Shown one piece after another: positions 1 through 6,637 of a stretch of 9,070 nucleotides of DNA. Within the stretch, counting starts at the first letter, position 1, and each line of letters starts with the position of its first letter. A program made the position numbers and the translations under genes. The notes below the pieces were generated by a model. That model was not told the DNA's origin, did not search any database, and saw only the letters and a list, made by a program, of their open reading frames with translations. This DNA comes from Pseudomonadota bacterium (GTDB lineage: Bacteria > Pseudomonadota > Gammaproteobacteria > Burkholderiales > SG8-39): NCBI GenBank assembly GCA_021825225.1, contig JAKAIH010000076.1, positions 1 through 9,070 on the forward strand. The letters are read 5' to 3'.

Positions 1-1067
1 ATGCCGGCGCTTTCTTCCTGGTGCTTCTTCGCCGACTCTTCTTCGCTCATCAGATTGATGGTCCAGCCGGTGAGTTCCGAGGCAAGGCGCACGTTCTGGC
101 CGCTGCGGCCGATGGCGATGGCCAGGTTGGCTTCGTCCACCACCACGTCCATGCTGTGCTTCTCTTCGTCCACCAGGATGCTCGATACGTCGGCCGGCGC
201 CAGCGCGCCGATCACGAACTGCGCCGGATCGGCCGACCACAGCACGATGTCCACGCGTTCGCCGCCGAGCTCGCCCGTCACCGCCTGCACGCGCGAGCCG
301 CGCATGCCGACGCAGGTGCCGATGGGGTCGATGCGCTTGTCGTTGGTGTGCACAGCGATCTTGGCGCGCACGCCGGGGTCGCGCGCCGCCGATTTGATCT
401 CGAGCAGGTTCTCCTCGATTTCCGGCACTTCAAGACGAAACAGTTCGATGATGAATTCGGGCGCGGTGCGCGACAGCACCAGTTGCGGGCCGCGGATATT
501 GCGGTCGATGCGCAGCAGCAGCGCGCGCACGCGGTCGCCCACACGCAGGTTCTCCTTCGGGATCATCTGGTCGCGCGGCAGCACGGCTTCGATGCGGCCA
601 GACTCGATCACGGCATTGCCGCGTTCGATGCGCTTCACCGTGCCGGTCACCAGTTTCTCGCCGCGGCTGAGGAAGTCCTGCAGGATCTGTTCGCGCTCAG
701 CGTCGCGAATCTTCTGCAGAATCACCTGCTTCGCTGCCTGCGCACCGATGCGGCCGAATTCGATCGGCTCCAGCGGCTCCTCGATGTATTCTTCCAGTTG
801 TACGTCGGCGTGCTGTTTGAGCGCTTCCGACAGCGGGATTTGCTGCGGCGGGTTCTCCACCGCTTCGTCGGCCACGACCTGCCAACGGCGGAAGGATTCG
901 AAATCCCCGGTTTCACGGTCCACCGCCACGCGCACGTCCGCGTCGTCGCTGAAGCGCTTCTTGGTAGCCGAGGCGAGCGCCATCTCCAGCGCGACGAAGA
1001 CCACGTCCTTGTTGACGTTCTTCTCGCGCGCCAGCGCGTCCACCAGCAACAAAATCTCACGGCTCAT
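1..1067 (-). CDS. nusA: Transcription termination/antitermination factor NusA (N-terminal ~355 residues, cut by window edge)
   Basis: NusA binds RNA polymerase and nascent RNA and modulates pausing, intrinsic termination and antitermination. Translating the minus strand from the ATG at 1067 gives 355 uninterrupted residues, starting [16 protein letters not shown], that run off the left edge. The NusA N-terminal polymerase-binding domain spans about residues 1-130. An S1 domain follows at about 136-200 ([18 protein letters not shown]). KH1 lies at about 230-278 with its GMRG loop near 254-257, and KH2 at about 300-345 with the GRSG loop near 320-323. The E. coli protein has 495 residues, so the C-terminal acidic repeats, if present, lie outside the window. 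The start is fixed by a strong Shine-Dalgarno, GGAGGT, seven bases upstream. The gene sits 17 nt after the rimP stop, as expected for a rimP-nusA-infB operon. Long plus-strand frames over this gene are antisense shadows. Confidence 0.97.
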   Translation of the reverse strand, partial: MSREILLLVDALAREKNVNKDVVFVALEMALASATKKRFSDDADVRVAVDRETGDFESFRRWQVVADEAVENPPQQIPLSEALKQHADVQLEEYIEEPLEPIEFGRIGAQAAKQVILQKIRDAEREQILQDFLSRGEKLVTGTVKRIERGNAVIESGRIEAVLPRDQMIPKENLRVGDRVRALLLRIDRNIRGPQLVLSRTAPEFIIELFRLEVPEIEENLLEIKSAARDPGVRAKIAVHTNDKRIDPIGTCVGMRGSRVQAVTGELGGERVDIVLWSADPAQFVIGALAPADVSSILVDEEKHSMDVVVDEANLAIAIGRSGQNVRLASELTGWTINLMSEEESAKKHQEESAG

Positions 1068-1074
1068 TTACAGC

Positions 1075-1080
1075 ACCTCC
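1075..1080 (-). promoter_or_regulatory. Strong Shine-Dalgarno of nusA
   Basis: The minus strand reads GGAGGT followed by seven bases and the nusA ATG. It is the clearest ribosome binding site in the window and contrasts with rimP just upstream, which has none. This suggests nusA is translated more efficiently than rimP from the shared mRNA. Confidence 0.85.
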
Positions 1081-1084
1081 AACT

Positions 1085-1531
1085 TCAAAATTCGATCCTG
1101 GGCACCAGGCGCGCCTTGTCGATATTGGCGAGATCCAGGCTCACCAAACCGCCATCCGTTTCCAGTTGCAGCTTGCCTTCAGCCACCGCGCGCATCACCC
1201 CGGTAAAATTGCGCCGGCCTGCGACCGGCACCCTCAGCGTCAACCGCGCCTGCTCTCCGGCAAAGCGCACAAAATCCGCCTCTTTCTTCAACGGCCGGTC
1301 CAGCCCCGGCGAAGACACTTCCAAGCGGTCGTAATCGATATTCTCGACTTCCAGCACCCGCGTCAGCTGGTTGCTGACGCGCGCACAGTCGTCCACCGTG
1401 ATCCCGCCCTGCGGACCTGCCGGCTTGTCGATGAAAATCCGCAACATGCGGCCGCGATTGGACAATTCGACGCTTACGAGCTCGTATCCGAGCCCGTCCA
1501 CCGTTCTTTCCAGCAAGCCTTGCAGTTCCAT
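1085..1531 (-). CDS. rimP: Ribosome maturation factor RimP
   Basis: RimP is a cytoplasmic factor needed for maturation of the 30S ribosomal subunit. The protein (148 residues from the ATG at 1531) matches the family in length. It carries the N-terminal alpha/beta domain with the signature YDRLEVSSPGLDRPL at about residues 67-81, preceded by the GGITVDDCARVSNQL segment, and ends in an SH3-like beta barrel at about 93-148. An in-frame GTG two codons upstream (1537) is an alternative start giving MAMELQ. I prefer the ATG, because family members usually begin a few residues before the LLE-T-V-GLGYEL segment. Neither start has a recognisable Shine-Dalgarno; the place where one would sit holds the U-tract of a hairpin. 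The gene is first in an operon with nusA and has its own promoter at 1592-1620. Confidence 0.95.
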   Translation of the reverse strand: MELQGLLERTVDGLGYELVSVELSNRGRMLRIFIDKPAGPQGGITVDDCARVSNQLTRVLEVENIDYDRLEVSSPGLDRPLKKEADFVRFAGEQARLTLRVPVAGRRNFTGVMRAVAEGKLQLETDGGLVSLDLANIDKARLVPRIEF

Positions 1532-1540
1532 AGCCACAAA

Positions 1541-1563
1541 TAAAAAATGGGCTGACCGCCCAT
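1541..1563 (-). terminator. Hairpin plus U-tract in the rimP leader (putative attenuator)
   Basis: On the minus strand ATGGGC (1563-1558), a five-base loop GGTCA, and GCCCAT (1552-1547) form a perfect 6-bp stem. It runs directly into a T-rich stretch (TTTTTTATTTG when the stem's last T is not counted). This has the form of an intrinsic terminator, yet it lies between the predicted promoter and the rimP ATG and ends about 10 nt before it. A transcript stopped here would be only about 40 nt long. Leader terminators upstream of rimP have been described as putative attenuators in enterobacteria (rimP leader). Homology to those is not shown here; only the position and type of structure agree. GGTCAGC occurs twice, at 1567-1573 and 1551-1557, so an alternative pairing is possible. 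Regulation by NusA is an inference. Confidence 0.65.
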
Positions 1564-1591
1564 CCCGCTGACCACATTCAACAGACTTGAA

Positions 1592-1620
1592 ATTGTAGCA
1601 GAAAAATATGCCAGGGACAA
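1592..1620 (-). promoter_or_regulatory. Sigma70-type promoter of the rimP-nusA operon
   Basis: Read on the minus strand, a -35 box TTGTCC (1620-1615, four of six consensus bases) is followed by exactly 17 bp and a -10 box TACAAT (1597-1592, five of six). The -10 is preceded by TGC, an extended -10 element. The predicted start site is near 1585, leaving a leader of about 54 nt before the rimP ATG. This is the best promoter match I can find in the window, and its position in front of rimP fits. Confidence 0.75.
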
Positions 1621-1637
1621 TTCGTTTTGTCCTTGGC
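1602..1637 (-). terminator. Intrinsic terminator of the upstream operon (after rluB)
   Basis: On the minus strand GCCAAGGACAA (1637-1627), the loop AACGAA, and TTGTCCCTGGC (1620-1610) form an 11-bp stem with one A-C mismatch. The stem is followed by ATATTTTT (T-run at 1606-1602). It lies about 104 nt downstream of the rluB stop, which fits a Rho-independent terminator closing the trpS-scpA-scpB-rluB unit. The 3' arm of the stem contains the -35 box of the rimP promoter, so the two elements occupy the same DNA. On the plus strand there is no T-run after the stem, so it would act only in the minus direction. Confidence 0.7.
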
Positions 1638-1642
1638 GATGA

Positions 1643-1677
1643 GATATTTAGAGCTTATTTCTATAAGCGGAGATATC
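1643..1677. repeat. Nested inverted repeat between rluB and the rimP promoter
   Basis: An AT-rich patch in GC-rich surroundings holds GCTTAT (1653-1658), a four-base loop, and ATAAGC (1663-1668), a perfect 6-bp stem. Outer arms GATAT (1643-1647) and ATATC (1673-1677) can extend the pairing. There is also a competing hairpin, GCGGA with TCCGC, on the minus strand at about 1667-1680. It has no T-run, so it does not look like a terminator. It lies about 60-90 bp upstream of the predicted rimP start site. Roles as an operator, an upstream promoter element or an mRNA 3' end structure for rluB are all possible and none is shown. Confidence 0.45.
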
Positions 1678-1740
1678 CGCGGGAGGACTTTTCCCCGATC
1701 GGGATCGAGACCTTCGGCGCCTGCGCAAAAGCTCCCGGAC

Positions 1741-2664
1741 TCAGGAACTCCGGCGCGAGCGCCCCGCGCGCTGCGGTGTCGGGCGCTGCCGTGCCGGCTG
1801 CTGCCGCAGCGGACGGCCGGACGCGGGTTTGGCCGCAGCGGCGCGGGGCTGGAACTCCAGCGCGGCCAGCAGCCGGGCGATTTCGGCCTCGTCCAGTTCA
1901 TGCATCTGACCGCGTTTCAAATGCGAAGGCAGGGCGATCGGACCGAAGCGCACGCGCATCAGCCGGCTCACCGTCAGATGCAGTGCTTCGAACAAGCGCC
2001 GCACCTCGCGATTGCGCCCCTCCGAAAGGATTACGTTGTACCAATGGTTGCTGCCCTGCCCGCCTGCATCTTCGATGCTGTCGAGGTGCGCCGGCCCGTC
2101 CTCAAGCTGCACTCCGCTGCGCAGCGCCTGCATTTGCTCGTCGCTCAGCTCCCCCAGTATGCGCACCGCATACTCGCGCTCGATCGCATGGCGCGGATGC
2201 ATCAGGCGGTTGGCCAGTTCGCCCGATGTGGTGAAAATCAGCAGGCCGCTGGTGTTGAAATCCAGCCGGCCCACCGCAATCCATTTGGCACCGCGCAGGC
2301 GCGGCAGATTATCGAACACCTCGGGACGGCCTTGCGGATCATCGCGGCTGACGATCTCGCCTGTAGGCTTGTGATAGAGCAGAACACGCGCCGCGCCGCT
2401 GCGCGGCAGGCGCAGCGGCCGCCCGTCGACCTGCACCCGGTCGACGGCGCTGACGCGCGTCCCGGTTGCGGCCGTCACGCCGTTGACGCTGACCCGGCCG
2501 GCAGCGATCCACTCCTCCATTTCGCGGCGCGAGCCGAGGCCGGCGCCGGCGAGCACCTTTTGCAGCTTGTCCGATGCCGCGGGCGCGCTAGCCGGCTGAG
2601 GCGGCTGGTGCTGCGGTTTCTGCGGCTGCGCTCGGCGCTTGGTCGATGGGTGTCTGCGGGGCAA
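1741..2664 (-). CDS. rluB: 23S rRNA pseudouridine synthase, RluB type
   Basis: Enzymes of this family isomerise one uridine of 23S rRNA to pseudouridine; E. coli RluB acts on U2605. The 307-residue product has an S4 RNA-binding domain at about 33-78 ([30 protein letters not shown]). The RsuA/RluB/E/F catalytic domain follows, with motif [19 protein letters not shown] at about 132-150 in which D135 is the expected nucleophile. Further on are the [14 protein letters not shown] segment (about 214-227) and a basic, Pro/Arg/Gln-rich tail from about 272. The start is a TTG (2664); an in-frame TAA lies just upstream and no ATG or GTG occurs before the S4 domain, so TTG is the best candidate. The first 77 nt overlap the end of scpB in another frame. 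The N-terminal 30 residues are low-complexity and basic. Assignment to RluB rather than RluE or RluF rests on the S4 domain, length and context. Confidence 0.92.
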   Translation of the reverse strand: MPRRHPSTKRRAQPQKPQHQPPQPASAPAASDKLQKVLAGAGLGSRREMEEWIAAGRVSVNGVTAATGTRVSAVDRVQVDGRPLRLPRSGAARVLLYHKPTGEIVSRDDPQGRPEVFDNLPRLRGAKWIAVGRLDFNTSGLLIFTTSGELANRLMHPRHAIEREYAVRILGELSDEQMQALRSGVQLEDGPAHLDSIEDAGGQGSNHWYNVILSEGRNREVRRLFEALHLTVSRLMRVRFGPIALPSHLKRGQMHELDEAEIARLLAALEFQPRAAAAKPASGRPLRQQPARQRPTPQRAGRSRRSS

Positions 2665-3193
2665 GATCGAGGGTGCTGCTTATTTGCTCAAGCGGTGGCA
2701 ATTCCTGCAAGGAGCGCAGGCCCAGGTCATCCAGAAAACTTTTGGTCGTCGCATACAGTGCCGGGCGTCCCGGAACATCGCGAAAGCCCACGGTGTCGAT
2801 CCAGCCGCGCGCCTCCAGGCTCTTGATCACATTGGTGGACACGGTCACGCCGCGAATGTCCTCGATGTCCCCGCGCGTCACCGGCTGGCGGTAGGCAATG
2901 ATCGCGAGCGTCTCCATCACTGCGCGCGAATAACGCGGCGGCTTGTCGTGCGACAGCCGTTCCAGATATTGCTGAAACTCGGGTCGCGTCTGGAAACGCC
3001 AGCCGCTCGCCAGGTTGACCAGTTCCACGCCGCGGTCCTGCCAGGCCTCGCGCAGTTCGTCGAGCAGGCGCCGCAGCGTGTCGGCGCCGATGTCGTCCTC
3101 GAACAAGCGCTTGAGTTCCGCCAGCGTGAGCGGCTCCTGCGCTGCCAGCAGCGCGGTTTCCAGGACGGTCTTGGCTTCATTCGGATTGAGCAT
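2588..3193 (-). CDS. scpB: Segregation and condensation protein ScpB
   Basis: ScpB is a winged-helix protein that, as a dimer, binds the ScpA kleisin and completes the SMC-ScpAB condensin, which organises and segregates the chromosome. From the ATG at 3193 the product is 201 residues ([16 protein letters not shown]...). The first winged-helix domain covers about 5-80. The second covers about 85-155, with the family segments [42 protein letters not shown], and [18 protein letters not shown]. The last 40 residues are an Ala/Pro-rich tail that overlaps the start of rluB. A TTG two codons upstream (3199) is a possible but less likely start. The start lies inside the last codons of scpA (17-nt overlap), which suggests coupled translation and matched amounts of the two partners. 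Confidence 0.94.
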   Translation of the reverse strand: MLNPNEAKTVLETALLAAQEPLTLAELKRLFEDDIGADTLRRLLDELREAWQDRGVELVNLASGWRFQTRPEFQQYLERLSHDKPPRYSRAVMETLAIIAYRQPVTRGDIEDIRGVTVSTNVIKSLEARGWIDTVGFRDVPGRPALYATTKSFLDDLGLRSLQELPPLEQISSTLDLAPQTPIDQAPSAAAETAAPAASAG

Positions 3194-4043
3194 GGGCAAG
3201 CTTCACATAGATGGGAGCATAGGGCTCCGACTGGGTCACTTCGATCAGGCTCTCGCGCACCAGCTCGAGCACCGCGAGAAAACTCACTACCACCACCGCC
3301 ACGCCTTTGTCCACGTCGAACAGAGAAGTGAAATTGGCGAACTGGCCGCTTTGCAGCCGGCGCAGGATGACGGACATGAATTCGCGCACCGACAATTCCT
3401 CGCGGGTGACCTTGTGGTGTCGGGTCATGCGCGCATGCATCAACAGCGACTGCCATGCGGCCATCAGGTCCTCGGCGCGCACCTGCGGCAGGCGCTGCAC
3501 CGCCGCCTGCTCGATCCACACCTCCACCGTGAGAAAATCGCGCCCGAGCACGGGCAGCGCATCGAGCTTTTGCGCAGCGAGTTTCATGTTCTCGTATTCC
3601 ATCAGGCGACGCACCAGTTCGGCGCGCGGATCCTCTTCCTCCTCGCGCATGGCACGCGGGCGCGGCAGCAGCATTCTCGATTTGATCTCCATCAGCAGCG
3701 CGGCCATCAGCAGATACTCGGCTGCGAGCTCCAGGTTGCGCCGGCGCATCAGCTCCACGTATTCCAGATACTGCTCGGTGAGCCGCGCCATCGGGATATC
3801 GAGAATATCGATGTTGGCCTTGCGGATCAGATAGAGCAGCAGATCGAGCGGGCCTTCGAAAGTGTCGAGGAACACCTCCAGCGCATCCGGGGGAATGTAC
3901 AGATCCGGCGGCATTACGAGCATGGCTTCGCCGCGCACCGTCGCCACCCGCGCGTCGCCAGCACCGGCGGCGGACGGCGCCAATCCGACCACATCCGCGG
4001 CCGTGCCGGGGTCTGCGTCGTTGGCTGCTGCGCTTGTGCTCAC
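3177..4043 (-). CDS. scpA: Segregation and condensation protein ScpA (kleisin)
   Basis: ScpA is the kleisin that bridges the SMC heads in bacterial condensin. I place the start at the GTG at 4043, whose last bases overlap the trpS stop in a GTGA junction, giving 288 residues. The frame stays open further upstream, but that part lies inside trpS. An ATG at 3923 (residue 41) is an alternative. I keep the GTG because betaproteobacterial ScpA proteins carry an N-terminal extension leading into the same [15 protein letters not shown] segment seen here. The N-terminal SMC-binding region is at about 50-100 ([37 protein letters not shown]), followed by the [23 protein letters not shown] helix. A charged linker comes next ([19 protein letters not shown]). 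The C-terminal winged helix starts at about 220 ([13 protein letters not shown]) and ends in [12 protein letters not shown]. No smc gene is present in the window. Confidence 0.93.
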   Translation of the reverse strand: MSTSAAANDADPGTAADVVGLAPSAAGAGDARVATVRGEAMLVMPPDLYIPPDALEVFLDTFEGPLDLLLYLIRKANIDILDIPMARLTEQYLEYVELMRRRNLELAAEYLLMAALLMEIKSRMLLPRPRAMREEEEDPRAELVRRLMEYENMKLAAQKLDALPVLGRDFLTVEVWIEQAAVQRLPQVRAEDLMAAWQSLLMHARMTRHHKVTREELSVREFMSVILRRLQSGQFANFTSLFDVDKGVAVVVVSFLAVLELVRESLIEVTQSEPYAPIYVKLAHAQSE

Positions 4044-5242
4044 GAGTAATTCAATCCCATGGCCTCGCGCACTTCGCGCATGGTTTCGGCTGCAAGCCCC
4101 CGCGCTTTTTCGCAGCCGTCGGCAATGATGCTCCTGACCAGGGTCGGATCGTCCAGGTAGCGCTGGGCACGCTCGCGCATCGGCGCCTGCTCCGCCAGTA
4201 TCGACTGAATCAGCGGCTGCTTGCACTCGAGGCAGCCGATTCCCGCGCTCTTGCAGCCTTGCTGCACCCAGTCGCGGGTCTTGTCGTCGGAATATACGAG
4301 ATGCAGCTGCCATACCGGGCACTTCTCCGGGTCGCCCGGGTCGCTGCGCTTGACCCGCGCCGGATCCGTGGGCATGGTGCGCAGCTTCTTCGTCACCGTG
4401 GCGGCGTCTTCGCGCAAGGTGATCGTATTGGCATAGGACTTGGACATTTTCTGTCCGTCCAATCCCGGCAGCCTGGAGGACTCGGTCAGCAGCGCCTGTG
4501 GCTCGGCCAGGATCATGCGCCCGCCGCCCTCCAGGTAGCCAAACAACCTCTCCCGGTCGCCCATCGACAGATTCTGCTGTTCGTTCAACAGCGCGCGCGC
4601 GGCCTGCAGCGCGCCTTCGTCGCCTTGCTCCTGATACCGGGTGCGCAGTTCGCTGTACAGGCGGCCCTTCTTGCTGCCGAGCTTCTTCACTGCCGCCTTG
4701 GCCTTGTCCTCGAAGCCCGGCTCGCGTCCGAACAGATGGTTGAAGCGGCGCGCCACCTCGCGCGTAAGCTCGACGTGCGGCACCTGATCCTCGCCCACCG
4801 GCACCCAGGCCGCGCGGTACATCAGGATGTCGGCGCTTTGCAGCAAGGGGTAGCCGAGGAAGCCATAGGTGGTGAGATCGCGCTCGGCCAGCTTTTCCTG
4901 CTGGTCCTTGTAGCTAGGGACACGTTCCAGCCAGCCCAAGGGCGTGATCATCGACAGCAGCGTGTGCAGTTCTGCGTGCTCCGGTACGCGCGACTGGATG
5001 AACAGGGTCGCCCGCGCCGGATCGATGCCGGCGGCGAGCCAGTCGATCACCATGTCCCATACCGACTGCTCGATCACCTCGGGTGTGTCGTAATGTGTGG
5101 TCAGCGCATGCCAGTCGGCGACGAAAAACAGGCATGGGTATTCGCTTTGCAGCCGGACCCAGTTCTTGAGGGCGCCGTGGAAATGGCCCAGGTGCAGGCT
5201 CCCGGTGGGGCGCATGCCCGAGACGACGCGTTGCTCATACAT
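4040..5242 (-). CDS. trpS: Tryptophan--tRNA ligase, long form with four-Cys (Fe-S type) motif
   Basis: TrpRS charges tRNA-Trp in the cytoplasm. It is a class I synthetase: the HIGH-type motif is HLGH at 17-20, inside SGMRPTGSLHLGHFHG, and KMSKS is at 265-269. Other family segments are FFVADWHALTTHY (39-51), QSADILMY (135-142) and PVGEDQVPHVELTR (148-161). At 400 residues it is about 65 longer than the E. coli enzyme (334). Most of the extra length is a charged stretch at about 175-245 between the Rossmann-fold core and KMSKS. Four cysteines, C308, C330, C337 and C340, form C-x21-C-x6-C-x2-C. This is close to the C-x22-C-x6-C-x2-C motif that binds a [4Fe-4S] cluster in Thermotoga maritima TrpRS. 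The start ATG follows GGAA by about nine bases, and that site overlaps the stop codon of the protease gene. The end overlaps scpA by four bases. Confidence 0.97.
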   Translation of the reverse strand: MYEQRVVSGMRPTGSLHLGHFHGALKNWVRLQSEYPCLFFVADWHALTTHYDTPEVIEQSVWDMVIDWLAAGIDPARATLFIQSRVPEHAELHTLLSMITPLGWLERVPSYKDQQEKLAERDLTTYGFLGYPLLQSADILMYRAAWVPVGEDQVPHVELTREVARRFNHLFGREPGFEDKAKAAVKKLGSKKGRLYSELRTRYQEQGDEGALQAARALLNEQQNLSMGDRERLFGYLEGGGRMILAEPQALLTESSRLPGLDGQKMSKSYANTITLREDAATVTKKLRTMPTDPARVKRSDPGDPEKCPVWQLHLVYSDDKTRDWVQQGCKSAGIGCLECKQPLIQSILAEQAPMRERAQRYLDDPTLVRSIIADGCEKARGLAAETMREVREAMGLNYS

Positions 5243-5254
5243 GTAATTCGGTTC

Positions 5255-5917
5255 CTAGAGCTGGAACAGGGTTTCGATCACATGGATCGATACCCGCACC
5301 ATGGGGTTGAGGATCACGCCGAGCAGGTTGCTGAACACCAGCAGCAGCAGTATCGGAAATCCGTAGGGCTCCAGCCGCGAGAAGCTGTACGCGAGGCGTT
5401 GGGGCAGCAGGCTCACCGCTATGCGTCCGCCATCGAGCGGCAGGATAGGCAGCAAATTGAGCAGCATCAACACCAGATTGATGCCGATGCCTGCCTCGCT
5501 CATCAGGCTCAGCGGCAGGGTAAACGGGTTCTGCGGCGCGATCAGCGCGAACTTGAGCGCGAGCGCCCACAGCAGCGCCATCACCAGATTCGCGAACGGC
5601 CCCGCCGCCGCCACCCACAGCATGTCGCGCTTGGGATGGCGCAGGCCGGAGAAATTTACCGGCACCGGCTTGGCCCAGCCAAACAATATGCCGCCTGCGC
5701 CAAAAAAACTGCTCATGACCAGGATCAACAGCGGCACCAGCACGGTGCCCACCGGATCGATGTGGCGCAGCGGATTGAGGCTCACGCGCCCGAGCACGTA
5801 GGCAGTGTTGTCGCCAAAATACCTCGCCACATAACCATGCGCAGCTTCATGCAAGGTGATCGCGAAGATCACGGGAAGCGCGTAGATGGCAATTTTCTGG
5901 ACGAGATTGAATTCCAT
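5255..5917 (-). CDS. Site-2 protease family protein (M50 membrane zinc metalloprotease)
   Basis: The product is a 220-residue integral membrane protein of the M50 site-2 protease group, which cleaves substrates within the membrane. The zinc-binding HExxH is HEAAH at 23-27, within the first hydrophobic segment. The second metal-ligand motif is LLPILPLDGGRI at 155-166, with D162 the expected third ligand. Hydrophobic stretches at about 9-30, 57-75, 97-125, 143-165 and 185-205 suggest five or six membrane segments. There is no PDZ domain, so it is a minimal type, unlike RseP. The gene lies between yciO (30-nt gap) and trpS (12-nt gap), a neighbourhood I know from betaproteobacteria; the reason for the link to trpS is unknown. 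No strong Shine-Dalgarno is visible. Its substrate cannot be inferred from this sequence. Confidence 0.92.
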   Translation of the reverse strand: MEFNLVQKIAIYALPVIFAITLHEAAHGYVARYFGDNTAYVLGRVSLNPLRHIDPVGTVLVPLLILVMSSFFGAGGILFGWAKPVPVNFSGLRHPKRDMLWVAAAGPFANLVMALLWALALKFALIAPQNPFTLPLSLMSEAGIGINLVLMLLNLLPILPLDGGRIAVSLLPQRLAYSFSRLEPYGFPILLLLVFSNLLGVILNPMVRVSIHVIETLFQL

Positions 5918-5941
5918 TGACCCGGCAATGTAAAAACGGCG

Positions 5942-5950
5942 ATTTTATCA
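5942..5950 (-). promoter_or_regulatory. Possible extended -10 promoter before the site-2 protease
   Basis: The minus strand reads TGA then TAAAAT (5950-5942), an extended -10 pattern overlapping the yciO stop codon. The predicted start is about 18 nt before the protease ATG. No convincing -35 box is visible at 16-18 bp, and TGATAAAAT can occur by chance around stop codons, so this is weak. Confidence 0.25.
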
Positions 5951-6583
5951 GACTCGGGCTTCGAAACCGAAAGGTTCCACGCTTCCTCTGCCTCGCCGCA
6001 GCAATTCCGGCGCGGCACCGGTCAGGTCGACCATCGTAGTCGGCTCGACGCCGCAGGAGCCTGCGTCCAGCACCAGGTCGAGGAGGCGTTCAAGGCGCGC
6101 GCGGATCTCGTCCCCGTCGTTGAGCGGCTGCGCATCCTCCGGCAGGATCAGCGTAGCCGACAGCAAGGGCTCGCCCAAAGCGGCCAGCAGCGCCTGCGCC
6201 ACGGCGTGGTCGGGCACGCGCATGCCTATGGTCTTGCGCCGCGGGTGCAGCAGGCGCCGCGGCACTTCCCGGCTCGCGCGCAGTATGAAGGTGTAGCTTC
6301 CCGGCGTAAGTTTTCGCAGCAGCCGGTATTGCACATTGTCCACCTGCGCATAAGTGGCGATTTCGGAAAGATCGCGGCACATCAGCGTCAGGTGGTGCTT
6401 GTCGTCGATTTTGCGGATGCTGCGCAGCCGCTGCATCGCGTCCTTGTCGCCTATCTGGCAGCCGAGGGCGTAGCAGGAATCGGTCGGATAGGCGATTACG
6501 CCGCCCGCGCGGATGATGGCCGCTGCCTGCGCAATCAGCCGCGGCTGCGGATGGGTGGGATGAACGGCAAAATACTGCGACAT
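5948..6583 (-). CDS. yciO: YciO-type protein of the TsaC/Sua5 fold
   Basis: The 211-residue product aligns along its whole length with E. coli YciO as I remember it. Shared segments are MSQYFAVHP at the start, GGVIAYPTDSCYALGCQIGDKDAM (27-50), LTLMCRDLSEIATYAQVDN (66-84), LTPGSYTFILRA (92-103), VPRRLLHPRRKTIGMRVPDH (107-126) and PTTMVDLT (181-188). The fold is that of threonylcarbamoyl-AMP synthases, which make the intermediate for t6A37 in tRNA. True TsaC/Sua5 enzymes have a K-x-R and S-x-N signature; here the second part reads SATLILP (from S142), with T in place of N, as in YciO. I therefore call it YciO-type and would expect a separate tsaC elsewhere in the genome. The gene lies directly downstream of the RNase AM-like gene. 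In E. coli rnm (yciV), yciO and rluB are likewise close neighbours. No clear ribosome binding site is seen. Confidence 0.93.
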   Translation of the reverse strand: MSQYFAVHPTHPQPRLIAQAAAIIRAGGVIAYPTDSCYALGCQIGDKDAMQRLRSIRKIDDKHHLTLMCRDLSEIATYAQVDNVQYRLLRKLTPGSYTFILRASREVPRRLLHPRRKTIGMRVPDHAVAQALLAALGEPLLSATLILPEDAQPLNDGDEIRARLERLLDLVLDAGSCGVEPTTMVDLTGAAPELLRRGRGSVEPFGFEARV

Positions 6584-6637
6584 GTGAAACCGGGAGAAAG
6601 TGAGTGAGGAAGCGGCGGATCAGACCAATCGCGCTCC

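Noticed and set aside
1..1334. Two long plus-strand open frames of about 400 and 437 codons opposite nusA and rimP
   Set aside because: They are antisense to clearly recognisable NusA and RimP coding sequence. Their Arg/Ser- or His/Ala-rich composition is typical of shadow frames in GC-rich DNA, and one runs across the nusA-rimP boundary.
1179..1577. An open frame starting in the rimP leader and running through the hairpin (MWSAGWAV...)
   Set aside because: It continues as an out-of-frame reading of rimP with no domain of its own. A short leader peptide cannot be argued from it, since it does not stop before rimP.
4044..4322. Upstream extension of the scpA frame by 93 codons
   Set aside because: The extension lies wholly within trpS and looks like out-of-frame trpS sequence. 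The GTG at 4043 with its GTGA overlap is the better start.
4034..5920. A 628-codon plus-strand open frame opposite trpS and the site-2 protease
   Set aside because: It spans two real genes on the other strand, has no recognisable domain and is rich in His, Gln and Arg, as expected of an antisense shadow.
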